This document shows positions 17,415 through 26,543 of a stretch of 64,000 bases of DNA, one piece after another (the stretch's first letter is position 1; every line of letters starts with the position of its first letter). The position numbers were made by a program, and so were the translations under genes. Under the pieces are notes generated by a model, which worked only from the letters and a program-made list of their open reading frames with translations, had not been told where the DNA came from and made no database searches. Source of the stretch: Bacteroidaceae bacterium (GTDB lineage Bacteria > Bacteroidota > Bacteroidia > Bacteroidales > Bacteroidaceae); assembly GCA_017560125.1 (NCBI GenBank), contig JAFYOS010000032.1, positions 62,001 to 126,000 on the forward strand, given 5' to 3'.

Positions 17415-18974
17415 ATGGATATATTCTCAATCATATACACAGTAGCATGCGTAATCTGCTGCATCGTGACATTGCGCTACGACATGCAGATGTTCCAACT
17501 GAGTTCATACCGCTACGACCGCTATTTTCGCTGGTGGTATCCCAAGAACATACTCACCCACCGCAAATGGTGGCCCATAGTCATGCTCGCATGCCTGTTT
17601 AGCAAATGGCTCATGCCGGTAGCAGCCGCAATGGCCGCCCTGAGCATATACAAGGAGCTTACCGAAAAATACAAAACCCCCATTGTATTCACCATGAGGG
17701 TGAAGCGCCTGTACACCACTGCCATCGTCATGATGACAATCGCAATGGCTATCGTAGCCCTTACGGGCGGTAGCGCCGCTCTGCCCGTCGCTGCAGCCAC
17801 CACCCTGCTCCTGTCGAACATACTGGTGCTGCTTGCAAATGTGATCAACACCCCCATAGAGAAAAGCATCACACGCTGGTACTACAACGACGCCAAGCGA
17901 ATAATAGAATCGCACAAAGGGCTCACAATCATCGGCATCACCGGCAGCTTCGGCAAGACAAGCACCAAGAACTATCTTGCCAGCGTGCTTTCCGAAAAAT
18001 ACAACGTGCTCGTCACACCCGGTAATTTCAACACCCTGTTGGGCGTGGTGCGCACCATACGCGAGCAGCTGCGTCCCTACCACCAGGTATTCATTGTGGA
18101 GATGGGCGCCAAGCAGCCCAACGACATCAAGGAGATATGCGACCTTGTGCACCCACAGATAGGCATACTCACCGCCGTTGGCGAAATGCACCTCGAAACA
18201 TTCAAAAGCTTCGAGAACATACAGAAAACGAAATTCGAGCTCATAGATTCACTGCCACAGAACGGCTTGGCCGTACTGAACTACGATTCGGCAGGAATAA
18301 GCAGCTACAAAAACATTAAATCGAATTGCGAAATCCTCACATACGGTGTGGAGAACAGCGCCGCCATGCTGAAGGCTAAGAACATTGAATATGGAGCAAG
18401 CGGAGTAGGCTTCACATACAGCGACGGCAATGGCGAGGAGCAATACACAAGCCGCCTGCTCGGCAGCGGCAACCTGCTGAACATATTGGCCTCTATAGCA
18501 GTAGCCAACAGACTGCAGGTGCCCGTAAGCAAACAGAAGGCCTCCATTTCGCGTCTGCAACCGGTGGAACACCGCCTGTCGTTACGTCGCGCCAATGGCA
18601 TCTCGGTGCTCGACGACGCATACAATTCGAACCCCACAGGCGCTGCCATGGCAATAGATGTGCTCAAAGGCTTTGCAGTGGGCAGCGATAACAAACGCAT
18701 AATCATAACCCCCGGATTCGTGGAAATGGGCGCAAGGCAATTCGAAGCCAACAAGCAACTGGGACGCCTGATAGCCCAAGGATGCGACTACGCGATAGTG
18801 GTTAACGAGACCAACCGCCAGGCCATAAAAAGCGGCATCGAAGAAGGCGGCATGAACGAGAACAAAGTATATTTGGCGGCGAACCTCACAGACGCACACG
18901 CCCACCTTGCCACAATATTGAAAGCAGGCGACGTGGTGCTGTACGAAAACGACCTTCCCGACAATTTCAAATAG
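17415..18974 (+). CDS. Membrane-anchored Mur ligase (MurF-like)
   Basis: The 519-residue protein begins with about 150 residues holding several hydrophobic segments instead of the MurF substrate-binding domain. The ATP-binding Mur ligase core follows: P-loop GITGSFGKTSTKNYLASVL, EMGAKQPNDIKEI, ILTAVGEMHLETF, and the ligase C-terminal domain with LDDAYNSNPTGAAMAIDVL. The closest known relative by motif is MurF, which adds D-Ala-D-Ala to UDP-MurNAc-tripeptide. Loss of the N-terminal domain means the acceptor may be different, perhaps lipid-linked. It sits between an alpha/beta hydrolase (4 bases) and a Ddl-like gene (28 bases). Confidence 0.85.
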   Translation: MDIFSIIYTVACVICCIVTLRYDMQMFQLSSYRYDRYFRWWYPKNILTHRKWWPIVMLACLFSKWLMPVAAAMAALSIYKELTEKYKTPIVFTMRVKRLYTTAIVMMTIAMAIVALTGGSAALPVAAATTLLLSNILVLLANVINTPIEKSITRWYYNDAKRIIESHKGLTIIGITGSFGKTSTKNYLASVLSEKYNVLVTPGNFNTLLGVVRTIREQLRPYHQVFIVEMGAKQPNDIKEICDLVHPQIGILTAVGEMHLETFKSFENIQKTKFELIDSLPQNGLAVLNYDSAGISSYKNIKSNCEILTYGVENSAAMLKAKNIEYGASGVGFTYSDGNGEEQYTSRLLGSGNLLNILASIAVANRLQVPVSKQKASISRLQPVEHRLSLRRANGISVLDDAYNSNPTGAAMAIDVLKGFAVGSDNKRIIITPGFVEMGARQFEANKQLGRLIAQGCDYAIVVNETNRQAIKSGIEEGGMNENKVYLAANLTDAHAHLATILKAGDVVLYENDLPDNFK

Positions 18975-19002
18975 TAACAAACAACAAAAACATAGAAAAA
19001 CG

Positions 19003-20214
19003 ATGAAAACAAATGTAGGCGTAGTATTCGGCGGACGTTCTGTCGAAAACGAAATTTCGGTTGTTACAGCCAACCAGATGATGCACGCAATGGACTCCGA
19101 AAAGTACAATATAATTCCTATATATATAACCAAAAGCGGAAAATGGTACAGCGGCGACGCACTGATGAACGTCGATAACTACCGCGACACTAAGAAACTG
19201 CTTGCACAGTGCGAGGAGGTATATGTACGCCCCGTATATGGCGACACCAACCTCTATCGTTGCAACAAGGGATTGTTCCAGAGCGCAGTCGTTGCCAAGC
19301 TCGATGTAGTAGTTCCCACCCTTCACGGAACAAACTGCGAGGACGGAACATTCCAGGGTGTCATGGAATTTGCCGGCATCCCCTATGCAGGTTGCAACAC
19401 ACTTGCATCGGCCAACGGCATGGACAAAATAACCATGAAGATGATACTCAAGGAGTGCGGCATCCCCGTAATCGACTACTGCTGGTTCTCGGACAAAGAG
19501 TGGTTCGACCGTCAGGAGGCTGTGATGGAGAAGATCGAGAGCAAGCTCGGCTTCCCCGTAATCGTAAAACCCGCCAACCTCGGTTCGAGCGTCGGCATCA
19601 AGGCTGCACACAACAAGGAAGAGCTCGTAGATGCCATTGAGAACGCCATACAGTTCACAAACAGAGTAATCATAGAAAAATATGTTCAGAAACTGAAGGA
19701 GGTCAACTGCGCCGTACTCGGCAACTACTACGACTGCGAAGCATCGGTGTGCGAGGTGCCCGTACGCAGTGGCGAAATCCTCTCATATCAGGACAAATAC
19801 ATGAACGGTGGCGGCAAGCAGTCGCAAGGTATGCAATCGACAGTGCGCGAGATACCCGCCAACCTGCCCGAGGCAACCACCAAGTTCATACAGAACGCAG
19901 CATGCGAAACCTTCCGCGCACTATCATGCGACGGAGTATCGCGCATCGACTTCATCATCGACGAAGCAACCGACGAGATATTCGTAAACGAGATTAACAC
20001 CATCCCCGGCTCGCTGTCGTTCTACCTGTGGGAGTACAGCAACATCAATTTCTGCACATTGGTAGATAAGCTCATCGAGATAGCAATACGCCGCCAGCAG
20101 GACGCCAACAAAAAAGTTGTGAACTACGGCGACAACATTTTCTCGGGCAAAACCGTTCAAGGAGCAAAGATGGGTAAAATGGGTGGCAAAATGGGAGGCA
20201 AGTTCGGCAAATAA
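19003..20214 (+). CDS. D-alanine--D-alanine ligase family protein (ATP-grasp)
   Basis: The 403-residue ATP-grasp protein starts VGVVFGGRSVENEISVVTAN, where the usual GGxSxEHxVS His is Asn, has TLHGTNCEDGTFQG in place of the usual HGxxGEDG loop, then FPVIVKPANLGSSVGIKAA (ATP grasp) and FVNEINTIPGSLSFYLWEY (metal ligands). It joins D-alanine to D-alanine or a related acid. It is about 80-100 residues longer than classic Ddl and ends in a Gly/Lys/Met-rich tail (GAKMGKMGGKMGGKFGK). Its pairing with a MurF-like enzyme suggests a D-Ala-D-X branch distinct from the housekeeping enzymes, which are presumably elsewhere. Confidence 0.88.
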   Translation: MKTNVGVVFGGRSVENEISVVTANQMMHAMDSEKYNIIPIYITKSGKWYSGDALMNVDNYRDTKKLLAQCEEVYVRPVYGDTNLYRCNKGLFQSAVVAKLDVVVPTLHGTNCEDGTFQGVMEFAGIPYAGCNTLASANGMDKITMKMILKECGIPVIDYCWFSDKEWFDRQEAVMEKIESKLGFPVIVKPANLGSSVGIKAAHNKEELVDAIENAIQFTNRVIIEKYVQKLKEVNCAVLGNYYDCEASVCEVPVRSGEILSYQDKYMNGGGKQSQGMQSTVREIPANLPEATTKFIQNAACETFRALSCDGVSRIDFIIDEATDEIFVNEINTIPGSLSFYLWEYSNINFCTLVDKLIEIAIRRQQDANKKVVNYGDNIFSGKTVQGAKMGKMGGKMGGKFGK

Positions 20215-20237
20215 CCCCCCACCACCATCACAAAAAA

Positions 20238-20387
20238 ATGAAAAAAGAGATAGAAACATTCTCACCCGAGAAGGATAGCAACATAGAGCTTCCCCTATCG
20301 GAGAATCGCGTATCGGCAGGCTTTCCATTGCCTGCCGATACGCGATTTATCAATAAGCCTCGACATCTACGCACGCATAAAAAGTGA
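20238..20387 (+). pseudogene. Remnant or miniature of a UmuD-like gene
   Basis: A 49-codon frame begins MKKEIETFSPEKDSNIELPL and continues ENRVSAGFPLPAD, which matches the N-terminal cleavage region of Bacteroidales UmuD/LexA-like proteins (VSAGFPSPAD). After that the similarity ends, and there is no Ser/Lys protease domain. It starts 23 bases after the Ddl-like gene. The VSAGFP-PAD codons coincide with the 18-base arms of the hairpin at 20304-20347. I read it as a truncated umuD whose sequence now serves as a terminator. Chance similarity is possible. Confidence 0.45.
20304..20347. terminator. 18-base-pair hairpin after the Ddl-like gene
   Basis: Perfect arms 20304-20321 and 20330-20347 around an 8-base loop. 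It lies between the plus-strand Ddl-like gene and the convergent sensor kinase gene. Confidence 0.75.
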
Positions 20388-20427
20388 TTCTGATATTGTC
20401 GCCATCATCCGATGACTACACCTAATA

Positions 20428-21864
20428 CTATTTCCGTAGCGTGAAATCAAATTGCAGGCCACCAATCGGACGGTTGGTGACGAGAATAGTGCCACCATGA
20501 AATTGAACAGCATGTTTAACAATAGCCAATCCGAGCCCCGTGCCACCCATTCGGCGTGAACGACCTTTATCTATACGGTAGAATCGCTCGAACAGTCGTG
20601 ACAACTGCTTGTCTTCTACTCCGCAGCCATCATCCTCAAAGCGTATCTTACACATCTTATCATCATTCTCTATTAGCGAAATGTAGATATTACGACCACC
20701 TGAATAGGCAATCGCATTCTCTGTAAGGTTGCGGAAAATAGAGCCTATTAACGATAGGTTGCCCTCAATAACAACCTGTTCTTGGAAATCTGTATGCAGT
20801 GTAAATCGCTCCTCTTCGGGCATTATATCTAATTCATCGGCTATCTCGTCAATGATACTGTTTATATTTACAAGTTCCTTGCATATGAGCTGACTACCAT
20901 CCTCCATACGGGTAATGAGCGAAACATCGCCTAACAATCGTCTTAGACGCTCGTTGTTAGCGTAGCAGCGTTCGATTAGTTCCTGGCGTTTCTCTTCGCT
21001 AAGGTTAATACCCGAAAGCAGCGTCTCCAAACATACTTGAATAGATGCTACAGGCGTCTTTAGTTCGTGGTTGATATTATTTGTCAGCTGTCTTTTGATG
21101 CGAATCTTCTCTTGCTCCTCGCGCATAGCCGTTTCGTGTGCTATATCTCTATCCTTTATAGTCTGCTGCCACTGTGCGTACAACTGGACTATGTGGTTAG
21201 ATATTGAGCCTAGTTCATCGTTGGGAAATGGCTCAGATTCGTTAAACGATTCCCCCTTCTTAGCTTTTGCCGCAAAGCGGTTAAGACGCTCTATGGTTTT
21301 ACCCAATCGTCGTGTAGCGAAGTATGCCACAATGCTCACCGTAAGACTAATGGCAAGCATCACACCCAAATAGTCCCATTCAGCCTTCAACAGCTCGCGC
21401 AACGATGCCGAATAGGGTATCGCAGTACGAACAACCACTCTATCGCCTCGTGTTGCAGAGTAGAAATACTCGCGACCATCACTTGTAGATTGCCTTCCTA
21501 TATGATAGCCCGAACCGTTCCTTATTGCCTCGGCTACTTCGGGGCGATAACGATGATTATCGAGCGAATCGAGCGACAGCATATTATCGTAAACCACAGC
21601 ACCAGAGAGAGCAATGATGGATATACGCAAATCATCAAATGGCTTCTCATATGTGGTTATAAATTCCTCGTATGATAGACCATCCTCTACCGTTTCTAGA
21701 ATAAGTCTATTGTATAGCTGTAGCTCTGCACTTATAAACTCCGATTTATATCGTTTCTCTCTAAGGTATTGAAAACCTATGGAGCAAAGGATTATAGTCC
21801 ACGAGAATGCAAGCAACATCACAAATAGTCGCTTGTGATAGGATAGTTTAATCACGGAAGCCAT
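20428..21864 (-). CDS. Sensor histidine kinase (PhoR-like)
   Basis: The 478-residue protein has two membrane segments (about residues 12-32 and 160-185) flanking a periplasmic sensing region, a HAMP-like linker, the HisKA phosphoacceptor box NNINHELKTPVASIQ, then N box (FRNLTENAIAYSGG), the G1 region EDDGCGVEDKQLSRLFERFY and the G2 region MGGTGLGLAIVKHAVQFHGG. It would phosphorylate the response regulator encoded just upstream, whose 3' end it overlaps by 17 bases. Its position facing porin-pstSCAB suggests phosphate sensing, although no PhoU gene accompanies it. Confidence 0.92.
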   Translation of the reverse strand: MASVIKLSYHKRLFVMLLAFSWTIILCSIGFQYLREKRYKSEFISAELQLYNRLILETVEDGLSYEEFITTYEKPFDDLRISIIALSGAVVYDNMLSLDSLDNHRYRPEVAEAIRNGSGYHIGRQSTSDGREYFYSATRGDRVVVRTAIPYSASLRELLKAEWDYLGVMLAISLTVSIVAYFATRRLGKTIERLNRFAAKAKKGESFNESEPFPNDELGSISNHIVQLYAQWQQTIKDRDIAHETAMREEQEKIRIKRQLTNNINHELKTPVASIQVCLETLLSGINLSEEKRQELIERCYANNERLRRLLGDVSLITRMEDGSQLICKELVNINSIIDEIADELDIMPEEERFTLHTDFQEQVVIEGNLSLIGSIFRNLTENAIAYSGGRNIYISLIENDDKMCKIRFEDDGCGVEDKQLSRLFERFYRIDKGRSRRMGGTGLGLAIVKHAVQFHGGTILVTNRPIGGLQFDFTLRK

Positions 21865-22546
21865 AGCCGAAACCTGAACGGGTTACAATATAAGAGCCGT
21901 ATGCACCTATTTTTGAGCGTACTCGGGTGATATTTACATCGATAGTGCGATCCAGCACCACTACCTCATCGCTCCATATTTTACTAAGAATCTGTTCACG
22001 AGAAAGTATCTTGCCACGATGCAATATGAGGTATGCCAACAGCTCAAATTCCTTACGGGCGAGCTTCACCTCGACACCGTCCACCGTACAACGCTTAAAT
22101 TCCATATTAAGCTTCAGTCCCTCCACCTCCAGGATATGAGGTTTCTCTGCTTGTACATTTTGGCCCTTATATCCCGCCGTGCGACGCAATACACTCTTAA
22201 CCCGAGCTATCACATTGCGTATGGTATAAGGCTTCACTATATAGTCGTCAGCACCAATATTGAGCCCCATTATCATATCATCCTCCGTATCTCGCGCGGT
22301 ACAAAAGATAATAGGTATATCTGCCGTGGTAACATCAGCCTTTAACATCTTGGCCATTTTGACACCACTTATCTCACCCATCATAATATCGAGCAGGATA
22401 AGAGAATAGCTCCTAAGATTGAGGGTCAGAGCCTCCTCTGCACTGAAAGCTATATCAACATCATAGCCCTCGTTTTCGAGATTAAGTTTAAGGACCTCAC
22501 ATAGGGTTTCCTCGTCGTCCACTATCAATATGCGTTCTGTAGCCAT
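21848..22546 (-). CDS. OmpR/PhoB-type response regulator
   Basis: 232 residues: a receiver domain with acidic pair DDEE (residues 10-13), phospho-acceptor Asp53 in ILLDIMMG and the CTARD switch region, followed by a winged-helix domain ending RTIDVNITRVRSKIG...TRSGFGYGF. It should bind direct repeats at target promoters. Divergent to porin-pst, so phosphate control is likely. A GAAACCT repeat (22661-22667 and 22688-22694, 27 bases apart) in the shared region is a possible binding site. A -7 box TAATTTTG lies at 22574-22581 on the minus strand. Confidence 0.93.
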   Translation of the reverse strand: MATERILIVDDEETLCEVLKLNLENEGYDVDIAFSAEEALTLNLRSYSLILLDIMMGEISGVKMAKMLKADVTTADIPIIFCTARDTEDDMIMGLNIGADDYIVKPYTIRNVIARVKSVLRRTAGYKGQNVQAEKPHILEVEGLKLNMEFKRCTVDGVEVKLARKEFELLAYLILHRGKILSREQILSKIWSDEVVVLDRTIDVNITRVRSKIGAYGSYIVTRSGFGYGFRD

Positions 22547-22702
22547 ATATATACCTTAATAATTATTCCTGTACAAAATTATAGAGAAATATTTATTCTG
22601 TTACACCCCAAAAACAGATTTAATAAAAATGTAATATTTTCATAGAAAACGCATTTAACCGAAACCTAATTTTTTTGAAATATTTATGAAACCTCAACGG
22701 GA

Positions 22703-22710
22703 TACTTTTG
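22703..22710 (+). promoter_or_regulatory. -7 box of the porin-pst operon, with upstream repeats
   Basis: TACTTTTG lies 24 bases before the porin ATG. The nearest TTTG upstream (22674-22677) is 25 bases away, longer than usual, which fits an activator-dependent promoter. Two copies of GAAACCT (22661 and 22688) flank that element. Confidence 0.45.
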
Positions 22711-22734
22711 CAGTGTCAAATTAAAACACACAAA

Positions 22735-23721
22735 ATGACAATGAAAACAAAAGTAATCTTGGCAGGTCTTTTAGCCTGCATCGGTATCACTGCTCAGGCG
22801 CAGGATGCAAAGAGTGAAGAACCTAAAGGAAAAGCAATCGTGCAGATGTTCGGTAATTTCCACAGCGGATTCGGGGCCGAAAATGACGACAGAGGTTTCG
22901 AATTGGAGCGCAGCTATTTGGGCTACGAGTACAAACTAAACAAAGAGCTTTCTGTAAAAGGAGTAATGGATATCGGTAAATCAAACGACGTTTCCGATTA
23001 TCAGCGCATCGCTTACATCAAAAACGCAATGGTATCATGGAAGAAAGAAAACCTCACATTGAACGGCGGTCTTATCTCAACCACTCAGTTCAATTTCCAA
23101 GAGAAATTCTGGGGCTACCGTTACATTATGAAATCTTTCCAGGACCAGTACAAGTTTGGTAGCAGCGCAGACCTCGGATTGTCGGCTACCTACAAATTTG
23201 CAAACTGGATCTCGGCAGATGCTATTATCGTAAATGGCGAAGGCTACAAAAAGATACAGAAAAACGATGGTTTGAACTATGGATTGGGTGTTACACTTAC
23301 CCCGCTTAAGGGTCTTAATGTACGCTTGTACGGCGGATTGAACGAAGGAAGCGAGAGCGGAAAAGAGGATATCAAAAACCTTGCAGCATTCATAGGCTAC
23401 AAATGTGAAACATTCACCGTCGGTGCAGAATACAACTATATGCAGAATGCCTCTAACAAGAATGATGCCGACCAGAGCGGATACTCGCTTTTTGCCTCGA
23501 CAAAATTGTCAAAGAGCGCCGAGGTGTATGCACGTTTCGACGACTTATACTCAAAGAACGATTGGAATAAATCAAAGGATGAGCAAGCGGCCATTCTCGG
23601 CGCACAGTTCAAATTGGGAAAATATGTAAAAGTAGCTCCTAACGTAAGAATGAGCATGCCCAAGGCCGACGGTGCAGACAATAAATATTCAGCTTATGTA
23701 AACTGTTATTTCGGTTTCTAA
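22735..23721 (+). CDS. Outer-membrane porin, phosphate locus
   Basis: About 328 residues with a signal peptide (KTKVILAGLLACIGITAQAQ). The rest is alternating beta strands with a terminal aromatic (YVNCYFGF), typical of a 16-strand-like outer-membrane barrel. GAENDDRGFELERSYLGYEY resembles the N-terminus of phosphate-selective porins of the OprP/OprO type in Bacteroidota. It is first in the pst operon (25 bases before pstS), so it probably admits phosphate through the outer membrane. The frame also opens upstream at 22708, but that lies inside the promoter box, so ATG at 22735 is preferred. Confidence 0.85.
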   Translation: MTMKTKVILAGLLACIGITAQAQDAKSEEPKGKAIVQMFGNFHSGFGAENDDRGFELERSYLGYEYKLNKELSVKGVMDIGKSNDVSDYQRIAYIKNAMVSWKKENLTLNGGLISTTQFNFQEKFWGYRYIMKSFQDQYKFGSSADLGLSATYKFANWISADAIIVNGEGYKKIQKNDGLNYGLGVTLTPLKGLNVRLYGGLNEGSESGKEDIKNLAAFIGYKCETFTVGAEYNYMQNASNKNDADQSGYSLFASTKLSKSAEVYARFDDLYSKNDWNKSKDEQAAILGAQFKLGKYVKVAPNVRMSMPKADGADNKYSAYVNCYFGF

Positions 23722-23746
23722 TACACACACTTTAATAAAGAAGAAT

Positions 23747-24808
23747 ATGAAAAAGATTATTTCATCAGTAATGACATTGCTGGTTGCCATTGCAGTAGTA
23801 TCTTGTGGCGGCAATGCGACAAACGAAGTCCGTAGTGCACAGGAACTTTCAGGTGCGGGCGCAACATTCCCTCTTCCTTTCTACAATGTGGTTTTCGAAG
23901 AATTTGCTCAGGTAAATGGCGATGCGGTAGCATATGGTGGTATCGGCTCTGGTGGCGGTGTGCGTAACCTACGCGACAAGATTGTCGATTTTGCGGGCAG
24001 CGATGCCTTCCTCAGCGACAAAGAAATGTCTGATATGAACGCTGTAATTCACGTTCCAACCTGTATGGGTGCTGTGGTTCTTGCCTACAACCTTGATGGT
24101 GTAAACAACCTTAACCTTTCAGGCGATGTTATTGCTGATATCTTTGCAGGCAATATCAAGATGTGGAACGATGAGCGTTTGGCTGCACTCAATCCCGGTG
24201 TAGAACTCCCTGCCGAGGCAATCATCCCTGTATTCCGTTCAGACGGCTCGGGTACCACATTCGTGTTCACCGACTATCTTACAAAGGTTAGCCCTATGTG
24301 GAAAGAGAAGTTCGGCGCCGGCAAGTCTGTAAACTTCCCTTCAGGACAGGCTGCAAAGGGTAACCCCGGTGTTGCAGGTGTAATCAAGCAGACAAAGAAC
24401 TCTATCGGTTATGTAGGTTCGGAGTATGCCTTTGCACAGAAGATTGCATACGCAAAAATCCAGAACCAGTGTGGCGAGATTGTGGAGCCTACTGCAGCAA
24501 GCATTTCTGCAGCCGCTTCGGGCGAGATTCCTGCGGACACACGTTGCTCAATCACCAATTCTGATGCAACTGGAGCATATCCTATCTCAACCTTCACTTG
24601 GATGATTATATACAAGGAGCAGAACTACTCTAACCGTTCAAAGGAGCAGGCAGTGGCAACCCTCGACCTCTTGCAGTACATTCTCTCTGACGAGGCGCAG
24701 AAGATTACATCGGAGGTACACTATGCACCGCTTCCTTCAAAGGCAAAGGAACTGAGCCTAAAGAATCTGAAGACTGTGACTTATGACGGAGTTGCAATAC
24801 TGCAATAA
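23747..24808 (+). CDS. pstS: Phosphate ABC transporter substrate-binding lipoprotein
   Basis: 353 residues with a lipobox ending at Cys20 (IAVVSC). The mature part begins LSGAGATFPLPFYNVVFEEF, and has YGGIGSGGGVRNL, FAGSDAFLSD and the phosphate-contacting FRSDGSGTTFVFTDYL, all diagnostic of PstS. It captures inorganic phosphate and delivers it to PstCA. It is the second gene of the porin-pst operon. Confidence 0.96.
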   Translation: MKKIISSVMTLLVAIAVVSCGGNATNEVRSAQELSGAGATFPLPFYNVVFEEFAQVNGDAVAYGGIGSGGGVRNLRDKIVDFAGSDAFLSDKEMSDMNAVIHVPTCMGAVVLAYNLDGVNNLNLSGDVIADIFAGNIKMWNDERLAALNPGVELPAEAIIPVFRSDGSGTTFVFTDYLTKVSPMWKEKFGAGKSVNFPSGQAAKGNPGVAGVIKQTKNSIGYVGSEYAFAQKIAYAKIQNQCGEIVEPTAASISAAASGEIPADTRCSITNSDATGAYPISTFTWMIIYKEQNYSNRSKEQAVATLDLLQYILSDEAQKITSEVHYAPLPSKAKELSLKNLKTVTYDGVAILQ

Positions 24809-24817
24809 CAGAGCTTT

Positions 24818-25675
24818 ATGAACGATAAAATATATAGAGTAATTCTATTCATAGCAGCATTAATTGTACCTGTAGTGTGCGGGGGCGTAGTTTACGCTCT
24901 CGTCACTGACGCTTATGAGGCTTTTGAACATTTCGGATTCTTCAAGTTCCTCACTTCGTCTGAGTGGAGTTACACCGATGGCGCTGAGCAATATGGCGCA
25001 TTGCCATTCATCACGGGTACGCTAATGACCACGCTTTTGGCACTTATCTTCTGTATTCCTTTTTCATTGCCGGTAGCATTGTTCGTTGGCGAATATTTTA
25101 AAGGGACTAAGATTGCTGCTGTGCTGAGTACGGTTACCGACCTGCTAGCAGGTATTCCCTCGATTATCTATGGTCTTTGGGGTTTCTACACCTTGCGCCC
25201 AATCATTATGGCACTTAATATATCGCCACAGGGTTCGGGTATTCTCACAGCATCATTGGTGCTGGCAATTATGATTATCCCTTATGCGGCATCGCTGAGC
25301 GCCGAGTTTATAAAGATGGTGCCGAATGACCTTAAGGAGGGTGCATACAGTCTTGGTGCGACACGTGCCGAGGTTATCCGCAGGGTGGTGTTCCCTGTTG
25401 CAGGTTCTGGAATATTCTCATCGTATGTATTAGCTATAGGCCGCGCCCTGGGCGAGACAATGACTGTGACTATGCTCATTGGTAACACAAACAACATCCC
25501 CGATTCCATTACTTCTACCGGAAACTCGATGGCATCGATCATTGCCAACCAGTTCGGCGAGGCCGATGGCCTGCGACTCTCATCGCTCATTGCAATAGGC
25601 CTTGTATTGTTCCTTATTACGGCTGCAATAAATATGGTGGGTAAGATAATGATTAAACGTGCAAGAATTGTATAA
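24818..25675 (+). CDS. pstC: Phosphate ABC transporter permease PstC
   Basis: 285 residues with six membrane segments and the permease EAA-type loop (KEGAYSLGATRAEVIRRVVF) that contacts PstB. It starts 9 bases after pstS and ends one base before the pstA start. Confidence 0.95.
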   Translation: MNDKIYRVILFIAALIVPVVCGGVVYALVTDAYEAFEHFGFFKFLTSSEWSYTDGAEQYGALPFITGTLMTTLLALIFCIPFSLPVALFVGEYFKGTKIAAVLSTVTDLLAGIPSIIYGLWGFYTLRPIIMALNISPQGSGILTASLVLAIMIIPYAASLSAEFIKMVPNDLKEGAYSLGATRAEVIRRVVFPVAGSGIFSSYVLAIGRALGETMTVTMLIGNTNNIPDSITSTGNSMASIIANQFGEADGLRLSSLIAIGLVLFLITAAINMVGKIMIKRARIV

Positions 25676-25676
25676 T

Positions 25677-26543
25677 ATGACTACATTCAAAATAAAAAAT
25701 CGATTGGCAAAGGACAAGCTGATGCTTTGGGGTGTCTGCATTCTTGCAGCGCTTACAGCCGTTCCCCTGCTTGCCATTTTGGGAGAAGTATTATTGCGTG
25801 GTTATGACCAGCTTTCGTGGTCGTTCTTTACCGAATCTACACCCACCGCCTATAAGGCTATGAAGGCTATCGAGGCGGGTGAACCTATACCCGGCGGTAT
25901 TGCAAATGGTATTATCGGTACGATGATAATGCTGGGTATGGCAGTAGTCGTTGCTGTCCCCGTAGGTATCTTGTGCGGTGCGTTCCTTGCCGAGAACAGC
26001 AAGAAGCGTTTTGCTCAAGTGGTGAGTTACTTGACAGACCTCCTGCAAGGTACACCGTCGGTGATTATCGGTATCATCACCTATATTTGGGTGGTTGTGC
26101 CAATGAAGGGCTACTCGGCCATTGCCGGTAGCGTTGCTCTATGCATTATGATGCTCCCGCTTATAATCCGTTCTACAGAAGAGACACTGAAAATTCTCCC
26201 TGCATCGCTCAAGGAGGCGGGCTTGGCATTGGGTGGCAACAAGGCGCGTGTTATGCTCAAGGTGCAGTTGCCTGCGGCATTTGGCGGTATATTTACTGGT
26301 GTATTGCTTGCAATCTCACGTGTGATTGGCGAGACTGCACCGTTGATGTTCACAGCACTCGGCTGCTCGCTTATCAGATGGTCTATCGACAAGCCAATCT
26401 CGGCAGTACCACTACTTATCTGGGAGTTCTTCAACGACCCCAACCTACAGGAACTTATTTGGGGCGCATCGCTCTTCCTCTTGTTATTTGTACTCACTTT
26501 GAATCTTACAGCTAAATATCTTGCAAAGAAATGGAATCAGTAA
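25677..26543 (+). CDS. pstA: Phosphate ABC transporter permease PstA
   Basis: 288 residues from ATG at 25677 (MTTFKIKNRLAKDKLM), one base after the pstC stop. Six membrane segments with the EAA loop (KEAGLALGGNKARVMLKVQL) and the PstA-typical LLQGTPSVIIGIITYIWVV. An upstream frame start at 25659 would overlap pstC and is less likely. The last 13 bases overlap pstB. Confidence 0.95.
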   Translation: MTTFKIKNRLAKDKLMLWGVCILAALTAVPLLAILGEVLLRGYDQLSWSFFTESTPTAYKAMKAIEAGEPIPGGIANGIIGTMIMLGMAVVVAVPVGILCGAFLAENSKKRFAQVVSYLTDLLQGTPSVIIGIITYIWVVVPMKGYSAIAGSVALCIMMLPLIIRSTEETLKILPASLKEAGLALGGNKARVMLKVQLPAAFGGIFTGVLLAISRVIGETAPLMFTALGCSLIRWSIDKPISAVPLLIWEFFNDPNLQELIWGASLFLLLFVLTLNLTAKYLAKKWNQ

